Assembly: GCA_013398295.1 (NCBI GenBank) | Contig: VZSF01008845.1 | Location: 248,001-312,000, forward strand | Direction: 5' to 3' | Length of the DNA stretch: 64,000 bases | DNA from: Chionis minor | Lineage: Eukaryota > Chordata > Aves > Charadriiformes > Chionididae | Shown here: one piece after another, positions 48,401 through 63,302 of the stretch | How positions within the stretch are numbered: the stretch's first letter is position 1 | How the letters are laid out: each line of letters begins with the position of its first letter | Translations under genes and position numbers: made by a program | Notes under the pieces: generated by a model | Told to the model about the DNA's origin: nothing | Databases searched by the model: none | Seen by the model: the letters and a program-made list of their open reading frames with translations, nothing else

Positions 48401-51400
48401 TGCATGTTAACAAGAGAGAATAAAAAAAATTAACTGGGATTCTCTTTGCCTACAGTTTTGTTTAGGTATGTTGGGTGAGTACGCCATGGGTATGATTCCA
48501 ACTGATGGAAGTTTTGGGTCAGGACCATTACGTGGTATAATTACATTGATTCAGAGCAACATCTTCCTCAGTGAGTTAAAGAGATGGTAACCAAGCACCT
48601 ACAACTATAGCAGTGATACTGAATAGTTGGTGGATTGCATTTCAAATATTCTTTTTCAGGTGTGTAAAGAAATCTGTTTCATTGTATGTGAAAAGGTAAC
48701 TGGGTTCCCAAACCATTCATGGATATTCAGAGGGAAATACTAAAGTAACAGAACATTTTTAAACTAAGTATCTTGAAAGATTATAACATGAATACTATAC
48801 TAAAGTCTCTAAGCAATTACTAGTATGATTGCTATATTACATATAATAATTTAGAATATTATTTTAATTTATAGTGTAATAAAATCATTGTATATTTAGA
48901 ACACTAAAAATCTGTCTTCTGATTCACTCTTGTTTACTAATACTTATGAATATTTATTATTAAATTTATCATCTCTTTGTCTATTTTAGTTGTGAACCTT
49001 ATCAACTTTCTATGTTATTTTGGCTTAGTAGGCACTAAAAGATCAGATTTTGTGAAACACTGCATGTTACCGTTTACTTGAAATCATAAATGGATTCACT
49101 ATATAGCAGTTTAAGTTAGACGGATGATCATAATGTGTAACTAAATTAGGAAATTAAGTTAGGAATGTGTAACTAACGGTTAGGGAAAAACAAATATTGT
49201 ATATATATGTGCCTGTTGCCTGGTGATATGTCAAAGAGCTCTCTTCACTGAGTCAAATTATAGTTAGGCAGGTTAAGAAATTTCCTGGAGAGCATGACCA
49301 AGTGCATCAGTGTTACTCTGACCTTTCTGTCACTTCATCCCAGACTGTGGGAAATAAGTAAGAGATTGTAGGCAGCACCCAGAAGCTTAAAAAGTATGGA
49401 TACCTGGAATAACTGAGCAAATCCTGTAGAAATGCACTACACTGTCACTAGACCTGTTGAAAAAAGGCTGATTTTGTGAGCTTTCACTGTAGTAAAGACC
49501 ACCTCATCGTCTGCTCTCCAGCTCCAGCCACAGAGCCAGTACCTGCCAGACTTCTCTTGTGCTCAGGACAAAGTTAATCAAGGTTTTAACTGGGTATATG
49601 ATGTTGGTGGTGCTTTATTTTGCTTTTTCTTCACCTACTTCATCTCTTTTTTCAGAAATAACAAGAATACTCTTCAGTGTTATATAAAGATAAGCGTAAG
49701 AAGCGTACAAAATATTGAATTGGTTTTGCCTTCTTTTAAAGGCATTTAGATGCTAGGTTCATGGTTTTAATAAAAAAATTTAAAATAGAAGATGCTTTTC
49801 TTTTTCCTTTTTTTCCCTCCAGCACTGGAGGAATCTCCTTTGTAATAAATGAGTACAGAGATCTAGAATAAAGATCTCGGCTTACAGGGTAACTGAGCCT
49901 CTCTGTTTCAGCACCCAGTAAGCATCAACTGAAATTGAAATTGGCAGAGGAGAATGATTGGCAACATGTCCAAACAATTTACACAAAACAACGTGGCATA
50001 CCATTGTCTGTAAAATCCTTGTGACTGCCAGATATCATTCAGGTTTGTACTTGATAACTCATGGAGAACACTATGGTTTTTCTGTTCAGTAAGGTGATAC
50101 GAATTTGTAACTCTATACTCAACAGTTACCAGCATTAAAAGTAATAATGATCTTTGAATTCTATGTGTTATTTTTGATATAAAGTAGGCTAATGAAAGCT
50201 GACTGTCATTTCTAATATACAGTATTTCTCATAATAAATGTAATTTAAATTTGGTGAAAATTTGAGTAAGATAAATATCAATCATGTAATCAGTTATCTC
50301 AGTATAAAAACATTTCAAAATAAAATGAACCTTTATTAAAAATACCTCAAAATTACTTAACTGGATGCAAGTAGACTTTTTGTGAAACTTCCAAAGAAAG
50401 CTTATTTTCACCTTGCTGATTAAGTCATATTTTATTTTAATATTACCTCTACAATTCGGTCTGAAGGTTTGTCCTTATTTCTTCTCAAATAACATATTTT
50501 TGGAGAGATCAGTGCTGCATTTAAATCCTGGGGCCTGATTAAACATCACATTTTTTTTAGTTCATTCTCATCATTCAAATTGGTGGTCAATGTACTGTGA
50601 TTCAGTCATACTTTTTCGTATGAAGTTCTATTACAACTTCCAATGGATAAAATGTCCTAGAAATAAATTCTTCCCTTAATTGTGACATACCATTTCAATA
50701 TCTATATAAATTGTTCAGTACCAAAAAGGTTGGTTTCTGATGTAGCCATCTAGCTGTCATGGCACTGTAAATATATCTTTATTGTTATATTAATCACTTT
50801 ACTGAAGGCTTCTGAGCTTTAAAGAACACACATTACCTTTGTACTATATGCTGCAGAGAGGGACTATATCACCAAAACTGTTCATAGGAATAAGAGGTAA
50901 AATAGCTTATTTTTGTGCTTTCAATGCCTTTAGAAACTACAGACATCTCACAGTTTCAGTTACATGAGGACCAGATGGCTCTGCTTTGGGATAGTAAGAA
51001 ATATGATCCCAAGACAGCATTCAGCAGATGTCTAGACAGCAGCTCCAGCTGACCAGGCAGGTTTGCTCTTCCTCCACTCCACACTCAGCCAAAGCCAGGA
51101 ATGGACAAGGACAAGGGAATAAGCCACAAGCAGTACAGCTACTGAGTACAGAGAAAATTGATTAAAGACTTAAGGCAAACAAACAAACAAACAAAATACA
51201 AACCTACTTGTGATGTTGTCTTTTTTTGAGAGGAAAGTAAAGGATAGGAAAATGGTGTAAGGAAAGAAGTAACTGGGTTTTTTCTCTTAATAAGAGAGAA
51301 AAAAATTTTTTTTCTCATGTAGATGCTTATTTCATGGTCACATAAAGCAACTGAATTTGATAACAACAACTGTTGCTTAAAAAAAAGTATATTGTCTATG

Positions 51401-53980
51401 TCCAAATAATCTTCTGACTTAATTTTCAGCAACCCTAAATCAGCATAAATCTGTTGATCTAAATAACATTTTTGAATTTTAAACTATTTAGGGATCATCT
51501 GACACCACTTTTATTTCATTTCTGATCGGTTGTTGTTACATAATCAATGAAAAACAGACAGATTGCACTTTTATTTCTGTGACTGACATTATAAAGGACA
51601 TCAGAACCTAAATAACATAACAGCTGGGATACTGTAGAATAGTATTACTGGAATACTGTAGAAGCATTAAAGAAAAAAAAAAGCCAATTTTGCAGTTAAA
51701 ACAGAACTAAAACCTAAGACATTTGGTTTTACTCACTATCTTCTTACGTATTTTCTTTGTAACTCTGAGCAAGTTGTTCCTCTACATTTCAGTTCCTTTT
51801 GCTGCTGGATATTTGCAGGTAAGATGAGGGCAAAATTAAGTTCACTAGGGTCTACACCTGCTTCTCCCTTCCCAAGTCCAGCAATGTCTCATGAAAGCCT
51901 TGCGTAGTCATCAGGCTCCTGTTGCTCTGTATCATGATTTTCATGGAAAGGCAACACGAGTGCATCTTCCAGGGGGAACTTAGGAAGTACTGGTCTGAAT
52001 GAGCAGAGGAACTTCAGCCTTGAGTTGCAGGTGAGAATGCTTTGAGAATTCTGCTTGGAAATATGAAAAGAAGAATATTTTAAGTACAGCCCCTCCCCCA
52101 TTCAAAATGCAAGTTATTTTTGCTGACAGGGAGCGCAATATTGTTCTTTCTGTTCTCTGCGCAGAAATAACAACACAAATTTGCTGGCAATCTTACTAAA
52201 ACTCAGTGAAAGAATCATGGCTAATAAATCATATTCTTGCCCTTATTGTTGGTCCTTCCAGAATAGTCTGACATTTTTTGGTAATGTCTGTACAAAATTA
52301 TTCAATTTCCACTTGTTGTTTTTGAACTTCAATTTCATTTGTAAAAGTTCGACATTGTTAGTAGTAAGCTCTTATTTGTACATATTTTTTTTTGGAAATT
52401 AAAACTTGAACTCTGGATTTTGCTACTAAATTGCCTTATGAGGAGGGATCATTGCAGTCAGACTGGTTTCAACCTCCCAAGCCATCTGTGGTTAGTGGTA
52501 TTACACACACAGGATTTGATCCTCATCTCTCATGCGTAGACACACATCACATCAGCATGACTGATTCCTAAATTTGAAGTGATATCCCATCCTGACAGTT
52601 TACACCAGTAAGTTAGGAAGTTTTTAGGTACTCTAATTGGAGTGATTGAACCATGGGAGTAAATCCAAAAAAAAATGACATCTTTCTAAGTCGATGACAG
52701 TCTTAGCAAATATATTTATAAACTATACCTTACATAGAATTATTTCTTCATATTTTTAGTGTGCTTGATATTTAGTATTCACAAACACCTGTAAATGAAT
52801 ATATCTGTGTATATGTATTGTGATGTAGCTACCATCTTCTGATTTTATCTATTTAAAGACACCCATTAACCTCAGTGAACTTTTGCGCCACACATAAACA
52901 GTAAGGACTGAGATGACAAATGTCACTAGGGATTTCCAGTCAGTCACAACAAAAATATTATTTATGCATACAAAACATTGCACCAACAATGTTTATAATG
53001 TCTTTTCAAGGCCTGTGGAATCAAATTTGTGTGGGCACACTCCTTGTATGCAGTTGGGCTTTTCACTTTTCTGGTAGATAGATAACTACTGTCACTGCCT
53101 TTAGATCACATTTTGGTTGCTGTGATCCCACCACTCCTTCTCCTTTTTTCTTTCTTTCTCCCACTGTCCCTGGTCAACAGCAAATGAGATGTGCAATTGT
53201 CCCATTTGCTAAAATGCCAGAATCCCATAAAGTAGAAGCCTGGAAATACCCTAAAAGAAAACTGCAGATCTTGAATCATTTGCAAGACTGAGCATGCTTG
53301 GTAGGGCGAAAAATAAACAACCAATGCCGTAGTTTATTTATGAAAATTTGGGTTCTGACTTCCACAGAAGATATTACAAAGACATGCTTGCTCAATAAAC
53401 CTTCTTATCTTTTTCTGACAGCAAAACTGAGGCAAAAATTAGAATATAAACAAGTCAATGTTGATTTAGCCCAGTGTTCCCTTAAGGACCTTAAGACTGG
53501 GAGACAGATAAACAGTAAAAGATCATATCTCAAATTATCACTTGCCTTTCAAACAATGTTTCTCCTTATTTGCTCAATTTTATAACCGATTTTATCTTTG
53601 TTATTATCCCTGTCTTCTCATATTTCATATGGACTGGGACAATCACCAGTGAATTAATAAAAGTGGGAGAAAAATTTCCAAGCAGGAAACAATCATACAA
53701 TTTAAATCCTAAGGCAGTGGCTTGCAGAATCACTGATAATCATAGATTTTGTTAGAACAATTTATTGTACATAAGCTCCCAAAAGAATGAAGGAGGAACT
53801 CTCTTTCAGGTTTATATGTAATATTGAGAATATATTAGATACTTAACCTTCTCTTTTCAATAATAAAAAGGTTCTGATCAATTTTATCGGTCGTCTCACC
53901 CTCCCCCTTTACAGGGGATGCCTATAGCATATAAAGAGCAATTTAGACATCACTGAATTTTGATGCTCTCTTTGTAAAAT
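45474..53980. other. AT-rich noncoding stretch
   Basis: No gene, CR1 or LTR recognised. Open frames are below 100 codons. Slightly GC-richer patches occur at about 45840-46130 and 47440-47580, with no identifiable content; very AT-rich DNA lies around 48780-48960. Confidence 0.55.
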
Positions 53981-54250
53981 GTGCTATACAGTTCTTGTTT
54001 CTGTGTGGCTGAAATCATGTGTAGGAGGAGAGACAAGGCTGGGTGCTGGATTCACCATCATAGGCAGAGACCCACATTGATATGGCAGCATGGCTTCAGC
54101 ATATGCAGAGCTCTTAAGGGGCAGGCAGTGCACAGTGGCAAGGATATGAGAGGGCTGTGGTGAAAGGCTGGGTTGCCTATACGTTGCGGGTGTATCAAGG
54201 ACCAGAAGCAGAGACTGCAGCTGAGACACTGAGGGCATGATGCAACAGCA
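53981..54250. other. GC-richer patch, nature unknown
   Basis: About 270 bases richer in G than the flanks (GGCAGGCAGTGCACAGTGG and similar), open on both strands for 60 to 84 codons. No similarity recognised; possibly an old repeat or a noncoding exon. Confidence 0.35.
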
Positions 54251-57200
54251 GTGAGAGGTGCGCTGGCGTTAATGGCCTCCTCACCATTTAGTGACCATGT
54301 GACTTCTGATTTAATAATTTGAAGTTAAAATTAAACAGGAACAAATAAGCTAATTATGATATCTGATAGTAATTAAACACATGTTTAAAGGTATGCGCCA
54401 CAGTTCAAGAGTTCTATTTTGTCACGGGGTGGCAGGATTTTGATGTCTGGCTAAGGTCTGTTGCAGTTCAGTAAGAAGCACTAGATTGTTTCAGCAAGAT
54501 TCACTTATAAATTGTAGCTAATTGCCATCTTTCAGCATTTTGTGACCCTCAGGTGTAAATGATGTGAGACGTCAATTAACTGTATGTATCACTTGCCCTT
54601 TTGCCAGATAATGCCACAAGAATAAAACATACTTTACTAGAAAGGGAAATGTTTCTCCAGCCCTGTTAAGCAGTGGGGATTTTTTCTGGGTAGGGTGATG
54701 CCTTTCACAAACATGGTTCCTGGAAGGCTCAGCAAAGATCACGTAGACGTCAACTGTTAGCATACATTTTATATCTTTATTGTTCACTGGAGCATAAAAG
54801 ATCTAACAGGATGGATATGATCATCCCTGTAGATAGAAATTGATCAGAAAATTCACAACTTGAGGCCTGCTGGTGGGGAATTACTGTACAACGTCATTCA
54901 CTTGAAACCAAGTGAGTTTGCTATAAATGAGCGAGAGAAGAAATATTGGGCTTTGTGAGAGCTAAATTGCATTGCATGGTGGTAGTCAGCCTGTCAGTAA
55001 ATGAGATTAAAGCAATTCCTATTGTATAGATCTGTCCAGAAACATAATCTAGGAGAAAATGCTTAGATGAAAACTACAAAAACTGCAGTTAAGCTGTAAA
55101 TCTAATCAGCATCGATTGGCTGAAGCTTCAGGTTTTGTGTACTGATTTTTTTTTTAATAAGTCTTACAGTAGGATTTGGATGGAGCAAAAACACAATCAT
55201 CATTGATTTTTCTTTTTAATCTAGAGCCTGCAAATATTTACAGAATTACGAGTCCTTTCTTTTTTCTCTCTTTCTAATTATTTCCTTTTGAGACCTTCTT
55301 CAGTGTCAGCATCCACATATACTAACCTTTTATAGTCTTCACAATACAAATATTGTCAGATTTCTGTTTTAATTACACTAATATCAGGCCAACAATTTTG
55401 TCCTAAAGTAATTCTTTTTTAGCAATATTAATCACAACATTGAAATTTGCCATTAATAAGAGACACATCACTTTAACTGTGTGCTTTATAATGACTTGTG
55501 AAGTAAGTTGTCTCTGCAAAATAATGCTGAGGTGGTAGAAAGTTTTCAGTAGTAGATAAGCATTGTACTTTACGGATTTTTAAATCACTGTTCTCAGTTT
55601 GTCTACCTGGATATATTACATATTAAATATGTAAGTTGCAAATTGAGTCTACAAAAATCAGAAAGTATCCAGAATTAGCAATGACCCTTCAACATTAAAT
55701 TGCTCTCCTGCAACTGAGCCAAATAAAATAACACATTACATGATTTGGCTTTCATGTTATAAAAAATAATGATAACTTTTTTTCTTCCTTCATTCATTCT
55801 GCCTCCTGCATGTGAGGATGCATGTCACTGTAAATTAAGATTAGAATAAAATACAGAGTTGACTGCTGTAAAATATTGACCTGTATTCTTGGCCTTGGAG
55901 GAAAGTACAGCATACTGGTCTTTACAGCACAGATGAATATAAATATTTGGCATATTTGCTCCAAAACCCAATGTGACTGAAAAAAAGAGATGTGGGTCTG
56001 CCAAATCAGCAGGTTTAGCTTGCATCTTCCAGTGTTAGCTGGGGAGTAGTCTGAAGTGGCAGACTAACACAGAGACAGAAATGCAGAGTGCTGCATGGTA
56101 CTATGAGATGGGCTGACAGAGAATTGATCATCCTGATAGAAGCCAAAAATGGGATGACAGTGTTTTATGTGCCAAAAAAACTGGAGTAAGGAGGGACCAA
56201 TGTCTGCCATAAATTACAGCAGATTGAGGAACAGTTTGTCAAAGAAAATATCCGGAAGGAGCTGGGTCTTTCAGATGCTGAGAACATAATTGTCACTTTC
56301 CTACTCTTTATAGACATTTCTTTTGGGTACTGCCTAGCTTGGCCTTTTTGAAACTCACAAAGCAGTATTTGGGCCTTAGGCTTTATTGCTTTATTATTGC
56401 TTTTATTGCTTTATTCCAAGCATCACTAGACCCTGGAGGCAGTTTATGCGATGTCTATGAATAACATATTTCTAATTGGTGGCAAATCTCTTGTAAAGGA
56501 TATTGAAAGTTAAGGAGAAATTAAAATTGTAATAGTAATTTGTGACAGAGGAATGATTTGTCATGGAGGGCAAGCAGGTCCAACTGCAAAAAGGGTAAAA
56601 CTGTCTGGAAGCACGCTTATGCCATGAAACAGAGACAGAAGGACTCCATGTAAGGGATGGAAGGTTCCCTTGCTGATGAGATAAGAAACAGCTGCAACAT
56701 TATCTTGTAAGAATCATGGAGAGAAAATGCTCAGGGGCTACTTTTAGTCAGCAGAACTGGCTCCAGCGTGCCCAATGCCTATGCTTGTATAACTGGTGTG
56801 GATGCAAGTGTACATAAGGAATTGGCTTGTGTTGCATCTTTATAGAATCCTTGTGGAACCACTTATGGCAGTAAGAGTCTATCCAAAGCATTGTTCATTA
56901 AATCTCTTTATATTTAAGCACAAGCATGAGTTGAATTTGTCTCAAGGGGTAAATAAAAGTTTCCCAAAGACAGACAGTAATACAGACTTTTGGTTGACTT
57001 CAAAGATTTTAAAGGTCAGGCTTTGGCAACCAAACCAACCAAGACTTTGGGCATGGGAGTAGGCTTGTTGGCTTTACAGTAGCCTGTCATAAGTTTAAAT
57101 ACAAATAAAGACATGAGCTCTATTATTTTAGGAATTATAGCTGTATAGACCTTGAAAAAAAAAACTACGCCTTTCTCCTTCACTGAAGAAGGTGGTTGTC

Positions 57201-60200
57201 ATGATGTCAGTGCAGTTGGTAAGAATTCAGAGGACTTCCTCTCTACAAGGAAGTGGCCAATGCTTAATTTCAGTCTGATGGCCATCTTAACAATTCAACA
57301 CCTGACATATGACAATGTTTACAAGATCCAGAAAACATGAAAGGTTTTTTTTATTTAATTAAAGTATTCATTTCATCAGGTCACCATATGCAATAAAATA
57401 AGTGGGGTAAAAGTTATTGAAGTACACTGTATTTTGTTTCTGAATTCATTCAATCAGTCCAATTAAACATGGAATAGAAAATACTCATTCTGATTTTTTT
57501 TTAAGAATAGATGATCAGGTAATCTGCTGGAAGTAGGGAAATAACTTTGTGCCAATATTATTGCTTTTCTGTATTCATTTGCCAATTTAGTATATTCCTG
57601 CTGTTTCTGCACTGAGCTGCCTAGGGAGAGAGACTGAAAAATCTGAAGGAGCTTAAATTTTGATCCACATCAATATTGATTAATGTTAAACTTTAGTTTT
57701 ACATTTTAGAAGAAATTTACTAATGGCTATTTTAGTTGTACCTTACGTTAACACAGGAATCTTAGTGCATTGCTGTAAAGTTAAATTTCTTTCAGATTAT
57801 CAAAAACGGAGAGACACTAAAAAGTAACAAACACAGTAATGAACATAAGAAATTGTGAGAAACATTTTTGTGGTGTGGTTTTCTAGCCTGAGTTTAAGCA
57901 TTCCTGAAGTATTCTTGCAACTGAGAAGAAATATTCAAAACCATTTGTAACCGTCAGCAGGTAGAAAGTAAGCTGAAAAACAGTGAAAAACAGTAAAATG
58001 TCCTTCTACTTGAGAACAGGCTTTTCAACTGGAATAATAGTCATGTTAACTGAATATTCACAGCATTTAAATCCTTTCTGCTTGAACACAAGCAGCTCAG
58101 GACTAATCTCCAGGACAACTTGATACTTTAAAATGTATTTTTATAATTCTGTTTAATAGACAAATTTTCTAACAGTGATGAAGACAGCCTCTGCCAAGTA
58201 GTAACTGTAGATCCCCAAATACACTAAAGTTGTCTGCCTCTCTGCCATCATACTTCAATGCTGTCTTCCCTAGCAGTTTGTCAGGACGAATACCCTCCAC
58301 AGGAAACACAAGTATTGAGTTAAAAGCAAAAACCTGTTGGGATTACTTTGATTTTTTTGTAGTTGTGACAATGTGGATAAAGCTGAATTCTGGTGTCAGA
58401 CTTTTTGTGACCTATTCTTCAATATCACAATACAGTGGAGGACTTCAGAGCTGATGAGACATTGAAGCCCTCAACTGTCTTGCTCCCCAGCTCAGTTCTG
58501 CCTGTATATCCTTATCATGCCTTACAGTTGGCATTGCTAGGGGTACAGTGGGTAGTGTCAGACTCCCCAACTTTTTCTCTCATTAATTCCGTCACCAGAA
58601 GAATGTTTAAGAGCAGACTATCTGCTGAAATTATAACAATTTAATTCAGTTTCTGTTATAGGCAGAAATTTTCATCTTCCTTCTCTGTATGTTCGTAGTT
58701 GAACATAGACACATACTTCAAATAACCTCTACACCAGGCCAGTTCTCAAGACAAATAAACCAAAGGTATCTTTAAATATGATGTATTTATCTCCAGTTTT
58801 TTTGGGAGACAGAGAGGATGAGCCTACAAAAGGAAAAGAACTTATGCTTCTCTGACTCTTCTAATTTCTATCTTAGTCCTCAAAGATCTATGCTTGGTAA
58901 ATTACCGTTTAGATTTTTGTCAGCTGGAAGAAGCTGCATAAAGCTGCATAATGCACATAAGTGTCACAATTTGTATGCAGGAAACTATAATATTTAGGAA
59001 TTTATTCTTATTCCATTTGGGTTTAGATCCAAATACAGAGAAATAATGAACTATATTATGAAAGTAGTCTATTGATTTAAATTTCCCTTTACATCAAACA
59101 CAAAGCACAGTGCTACTTAGTAATTTTTTTTTGTCAGACTTCCACCCAGAGTGTGAAATACACAACGTGAGGAAGAGGGCAGTGCTGCTTCTTAAGCACA
59201 ACTGCGTATACTTAGAAATATTCCTTCATTGACATCACATTATATATGGACACAATGGTGCAAAGCTACTGACAGAACAGACTAAACAACAGCACACTCA
59301 GTTGATGAGATATGCCAGTTACAGAATCAATTTTTCTGTCATCATGACTCCACCAGTGACTGTTAGGTGTGTTGGTTTTGGGGTTTAAGTGTTCCACAGG
59401 GTGATTAATCAAAATAAATAATAACTGACCCATGGTTTAAAATTAATTAAAATTAAAAATATTAATTACACTTCCTCCAGAAGTGAAGAGACACTAAGTG
59501 AAGTAATAAGCAGTACTGAATACAGTCTTGACCTGCGATTGCTCTTTGCATGCTTCTGAATATTGTCTTATTTAAATCCCCTAAAAAACTCTCAGTGCAG
59601 TGCTATGACGTAGCATGGGGGGCAATTAAAAAAAATGGTCATGAATGGCAAGAGTATAAATTTATTCTGCAAACACAGTATCACAAAGAAAATATAAAGG
59701 TATTGGCAAGAGACAAATGCTAGTCTAAACAGAAAAGAGTAATGAGGTAAAAGAAATACGTCTCGTAGAAGAATCACTTCTGAAGGAAAGAAGAAGTAAA
59801 GAATCATTCTACTGAGATTTGACTACATCAGGGAACTGTGTGAGATATGAGATTATTAGGTACAAAGACGGTAGAAAGGACAAACAACGGTAGAAGGAAT
59901 GATAATCTCTAAAGAAATAAATGACTTATTCACCAACCTGACTGAAACCTGGCCGTTGGTATTCCTCAGAGCCCTATTCCAGGAAAAATAGTGTTTCCTG
60001 TTCACAATAATTTCTCAGCCAAAGCTTGATTTCACTGCTTTGCTTAAGCATTATTCTTCATTTATTTAACATCTCCTAGTCTCAGCCGCCTTTTTGTTGA
60101 ATAACTATTCAACGTGATCCAAACAATAGATTGGAAACCTGAAAGCATTTTATGTACACAGTAAAATACATATTTCACTGGAATAAATGAAAGAAATTAA

Positions 60201-63186
60201 AACCGGTTAAACAATAGGAAAATATCCTTGGCTTGGATTGTAATGACTTCTAAAGAAATACTTGCATTAAACTAACTTAGATCCCTGACTACCCCAAAGG
60301 TGTGTTTGTACCAATTTAAGAGTGATACTGCAGTAAGATGCTAAGTCAAGACAACTTGTGAACAATACTTAAAAGGTCAGACCCTGTTTTCTCAAAGTTC
60401 AGTAGTAAAAAATGTGTATGTTGCAATGTGATCTATTCTAGGTACAGTGGGTAGTTCTCCGTAAAGCTCAAACCCTCACAAAGTTCAAGGTCTTAAACTC
60501 CAGTTTCCTAACAGAGCAAATGTTTTGGGCACAATAACCAGACTTCTGGCATTATGGATCTTCTTACAACATGGATAAGATCCACACTGTGTAAGATGGG
60601 GCTTTCTTGGAGGATCATCTGTAACCATGGAACAGTTGCTCTTACACTGTAAGTCCACCACAAAAAATGAAGAACAAAGTGCCGTCCTTTGGCCTGTCTT
60701 CTGCACAGTAAACACAGACCAGTCTGAGCACTTTGCTTGTTCTCTCACCCCCCTCTTCCTCATCCTTCTCTGATTATCATAAAAATGAATAAGTAAATGA
60801 CATCTTGTATTAAAGCCCAGAAGATTAAGAATGTAAGGATGGAGAATCCTTCAGTGTAGTCTTTCAAGAACCCAGAAAAACTGAGCATACTAGTGGGGCA
60901 TGTGTGTGGAGGGAAGATACCTATACAAGCTTTAAAATGTGCCTCTTTCAAACATGATTTTTATGAGTTTATTGGTATCTACGGCTTAGGTGATATTGAT
61001 ACCTCTGAGTATCAGAGAGATTTAGACATCTAAATACAGAAGAACTTTAGGCTCTAACCTTGAATGATGGATCAGGTGCCATGTTAAGTTATATGACACT
61101 TTCTGAGCTATAGGAAAAAAAAAAAAAGGTTAATGGAGAATCAGTAATGTTTCACCATGCATTCTCCAAGAAACGAACTTGGAGAGTTATGAAACTCAGA
61201 ACTGTAAACTGTTAATGGCTAAACAGAGATCCATAGATACCTCTGGCAGAAATAAAGCTGATAGCAGACTTTGTGTGCCATATGTAGTGCTTTGTAGAGT
61301 GAAAACACAAAATATCCACTGAATCTGTTAAACTTCTAGAAAAAACACAGTGTAAGAGACATTCACAGTATGCATATAACATGTAATGTTTATTTACTTA
61401 CACTATAATGAGGAAGTTCCCAACCAGCTGGTGTGACCAAACCTCAGGAGCCATCAGTGACATGGCTGGAAATTGATGGGGCTTTTGCTCACTGGAAATA
61501 GAAAAACCAAATAAACAGACATAAAACAACCCTCTAAATTTAGTCAAATGGAACATATCCCTCAATTTTCTCTTGCATGCCAGAGGAAAATACACAGCAC
61601 TTCAAATAAATATAGCATGACTTCAATTTTTAAATAGAAGTGTCATAAAACCAGTATATTGATTTTTGAAGACACTTAGAATATGAAAAAAAAATCTTTC
61701 TTCACACATATGTATGCATTATAGTTCTACTTTCTGTGTTACCCATACAGTTTTCTAATCATGGTAGAAATTGCAGCTACATTAAAACAAGAGTTGCAGC
61801 ACATCAGAATTTCATGTGATTTTTTTTAGAACTTGTGGATATTTTTTGTTTACCATGAATTGTTTTGCTTTTACTTTTGTTCAGAAGTGAAATGAAAATA
61901 TGCAGAGGTTGTACTTTAGCTGCTCTGGCACTCAATTTAAGCATAAACTTTTTCTGCCTCCATAACGTACATATTTAATATAACAGTCCACTTGTTGCCT
62001 TCCCCATTCCTATATTTAAGAATATATACAGAGATGCCTAATACTGCTTCTGAGTTCCCATATTTTAAAGTATTTAAAAGCTACTCTAACTCACTTTCTA
62101 CAATGGATTAAATCCCACTAGCAATCGTAAGCAAAAATAACTATCACATATAGAAAGGTACACCTTTCAGCCACGCTGAGACTGTTCCTTCCTAAGCCAT
62201 TTAGAGACACGTGGTGCTGACATATGTCTCATTTAACCTCTATCTCAGCTATAAAGCTCTCACATTGGTATGACTATACATCATTTAGCCTAACTGGAAA
62301 TAAAACCTTATAGTTTTGTTGCTGATGAAAACATAGGTGATGTCTCTGATACGACTGTTATCAACCATAGATATACAGTTGTTTATCTGATTGCAGCTAT
62401 GCTGTCTAGGGCTTAAGTGCAAGAAGTAACTTCATCCTGAGGGGCTTATAGAGTGATTTGAGAAAGGCAGACTGCACTTCTAATTAGCTCTAGCACTGAC
62501 TCCTGACAAAAGCAACACTAAGGTTTGTCTTGTTTTGTGAGTGGGGGTAGACCTAGACCCTGGAGTCCAGGTAAACTGTGTCAACTTAGTCCAAAGACTT
62601 TTGTGCCCATTAGTAACAGTTAACTTCTCTAAAGAGCATACTAGGTTACAGAAGGCCTCTTAGAAAAATCTGAAAGAGGCAGGGTATTGAAAAATATGGA
62701 GAAAGGAAATCCATAGAAAGGATAGATACAGCACAAGTCGGAAGATGGCTTAGGAAGAGAGGGGAACCCAATGAATCACAGATTTTATGTTGGGCAGAGA
62801 TAGAGGTGTCATGATAGAAATGACAAAGCAAAGGTTGAGTTATTTGCCTTTGGAGAAAAAAACTACAACATGGCTCTTTTTTTTCCCTTCATTTTTTTTT
62901 TTCTTGTACAAATACTCTGTCTGGTAGAACGACATATTCTGTGATAGTAAAATGCTGACAGGTAATTACTTTCATATCCAAGTCTTTCATCTCTGAAGAA
63001 AGCACATTTTAATATCCATGGTTGTCTACTAGCAGTTTCGTGGCATAGGTATGTAGTCATTGTGGTGTTATCATTGAATAATTTTATTCATCAGAAGCAG
63101 AATTGTGTCCTGACTTTGACTTTATGAAATGCTTCCTACCGCTTTTCACATGGAAGATTTTGTATGAAACCAAAGTTGACGGCAAT
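54251..63186. other. AT-rich noncoding stretch
   Basis: No gene or transposable element recognised. Open frames are below 95 codons. A small TTTATTGC-type tandem repeat lies at 56381. Confidence 0.55.
56381..56416. repeat. short TTTATTGC-type tandem repeat
   Basis: Irregular repetition of TTTATTGC and TTATTGC over about 36 bases. Confidence 0.8.
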
Positions 63187-63302
63187 TTCTTTTTCTTTTT
63201 CTTTTTCTTTTTCTTTTTCTTTTTCTTTTTCTTTTTCTTTTTCTTTTTCTTTTTCTTCTTCTTTTTCTTTTTCTTTTTCTTCTTCTTTTTCTTCTTCTTC
63301 TC
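63187..63302. repeat. (CTTTTT)n hexanucleotide microsatellite
   Basis: About 115 bases of pure pyrimidine on the + strand, built of CTTTTT units with several shorter CTT interruptions in the second half (from about 63256). It is a pure polypurine/polypyrimidine tract. Open frames reading poly-Phe (+) and poly-Lys (-) cross it and are artefacts of the repeat. Confidence 0.97.
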
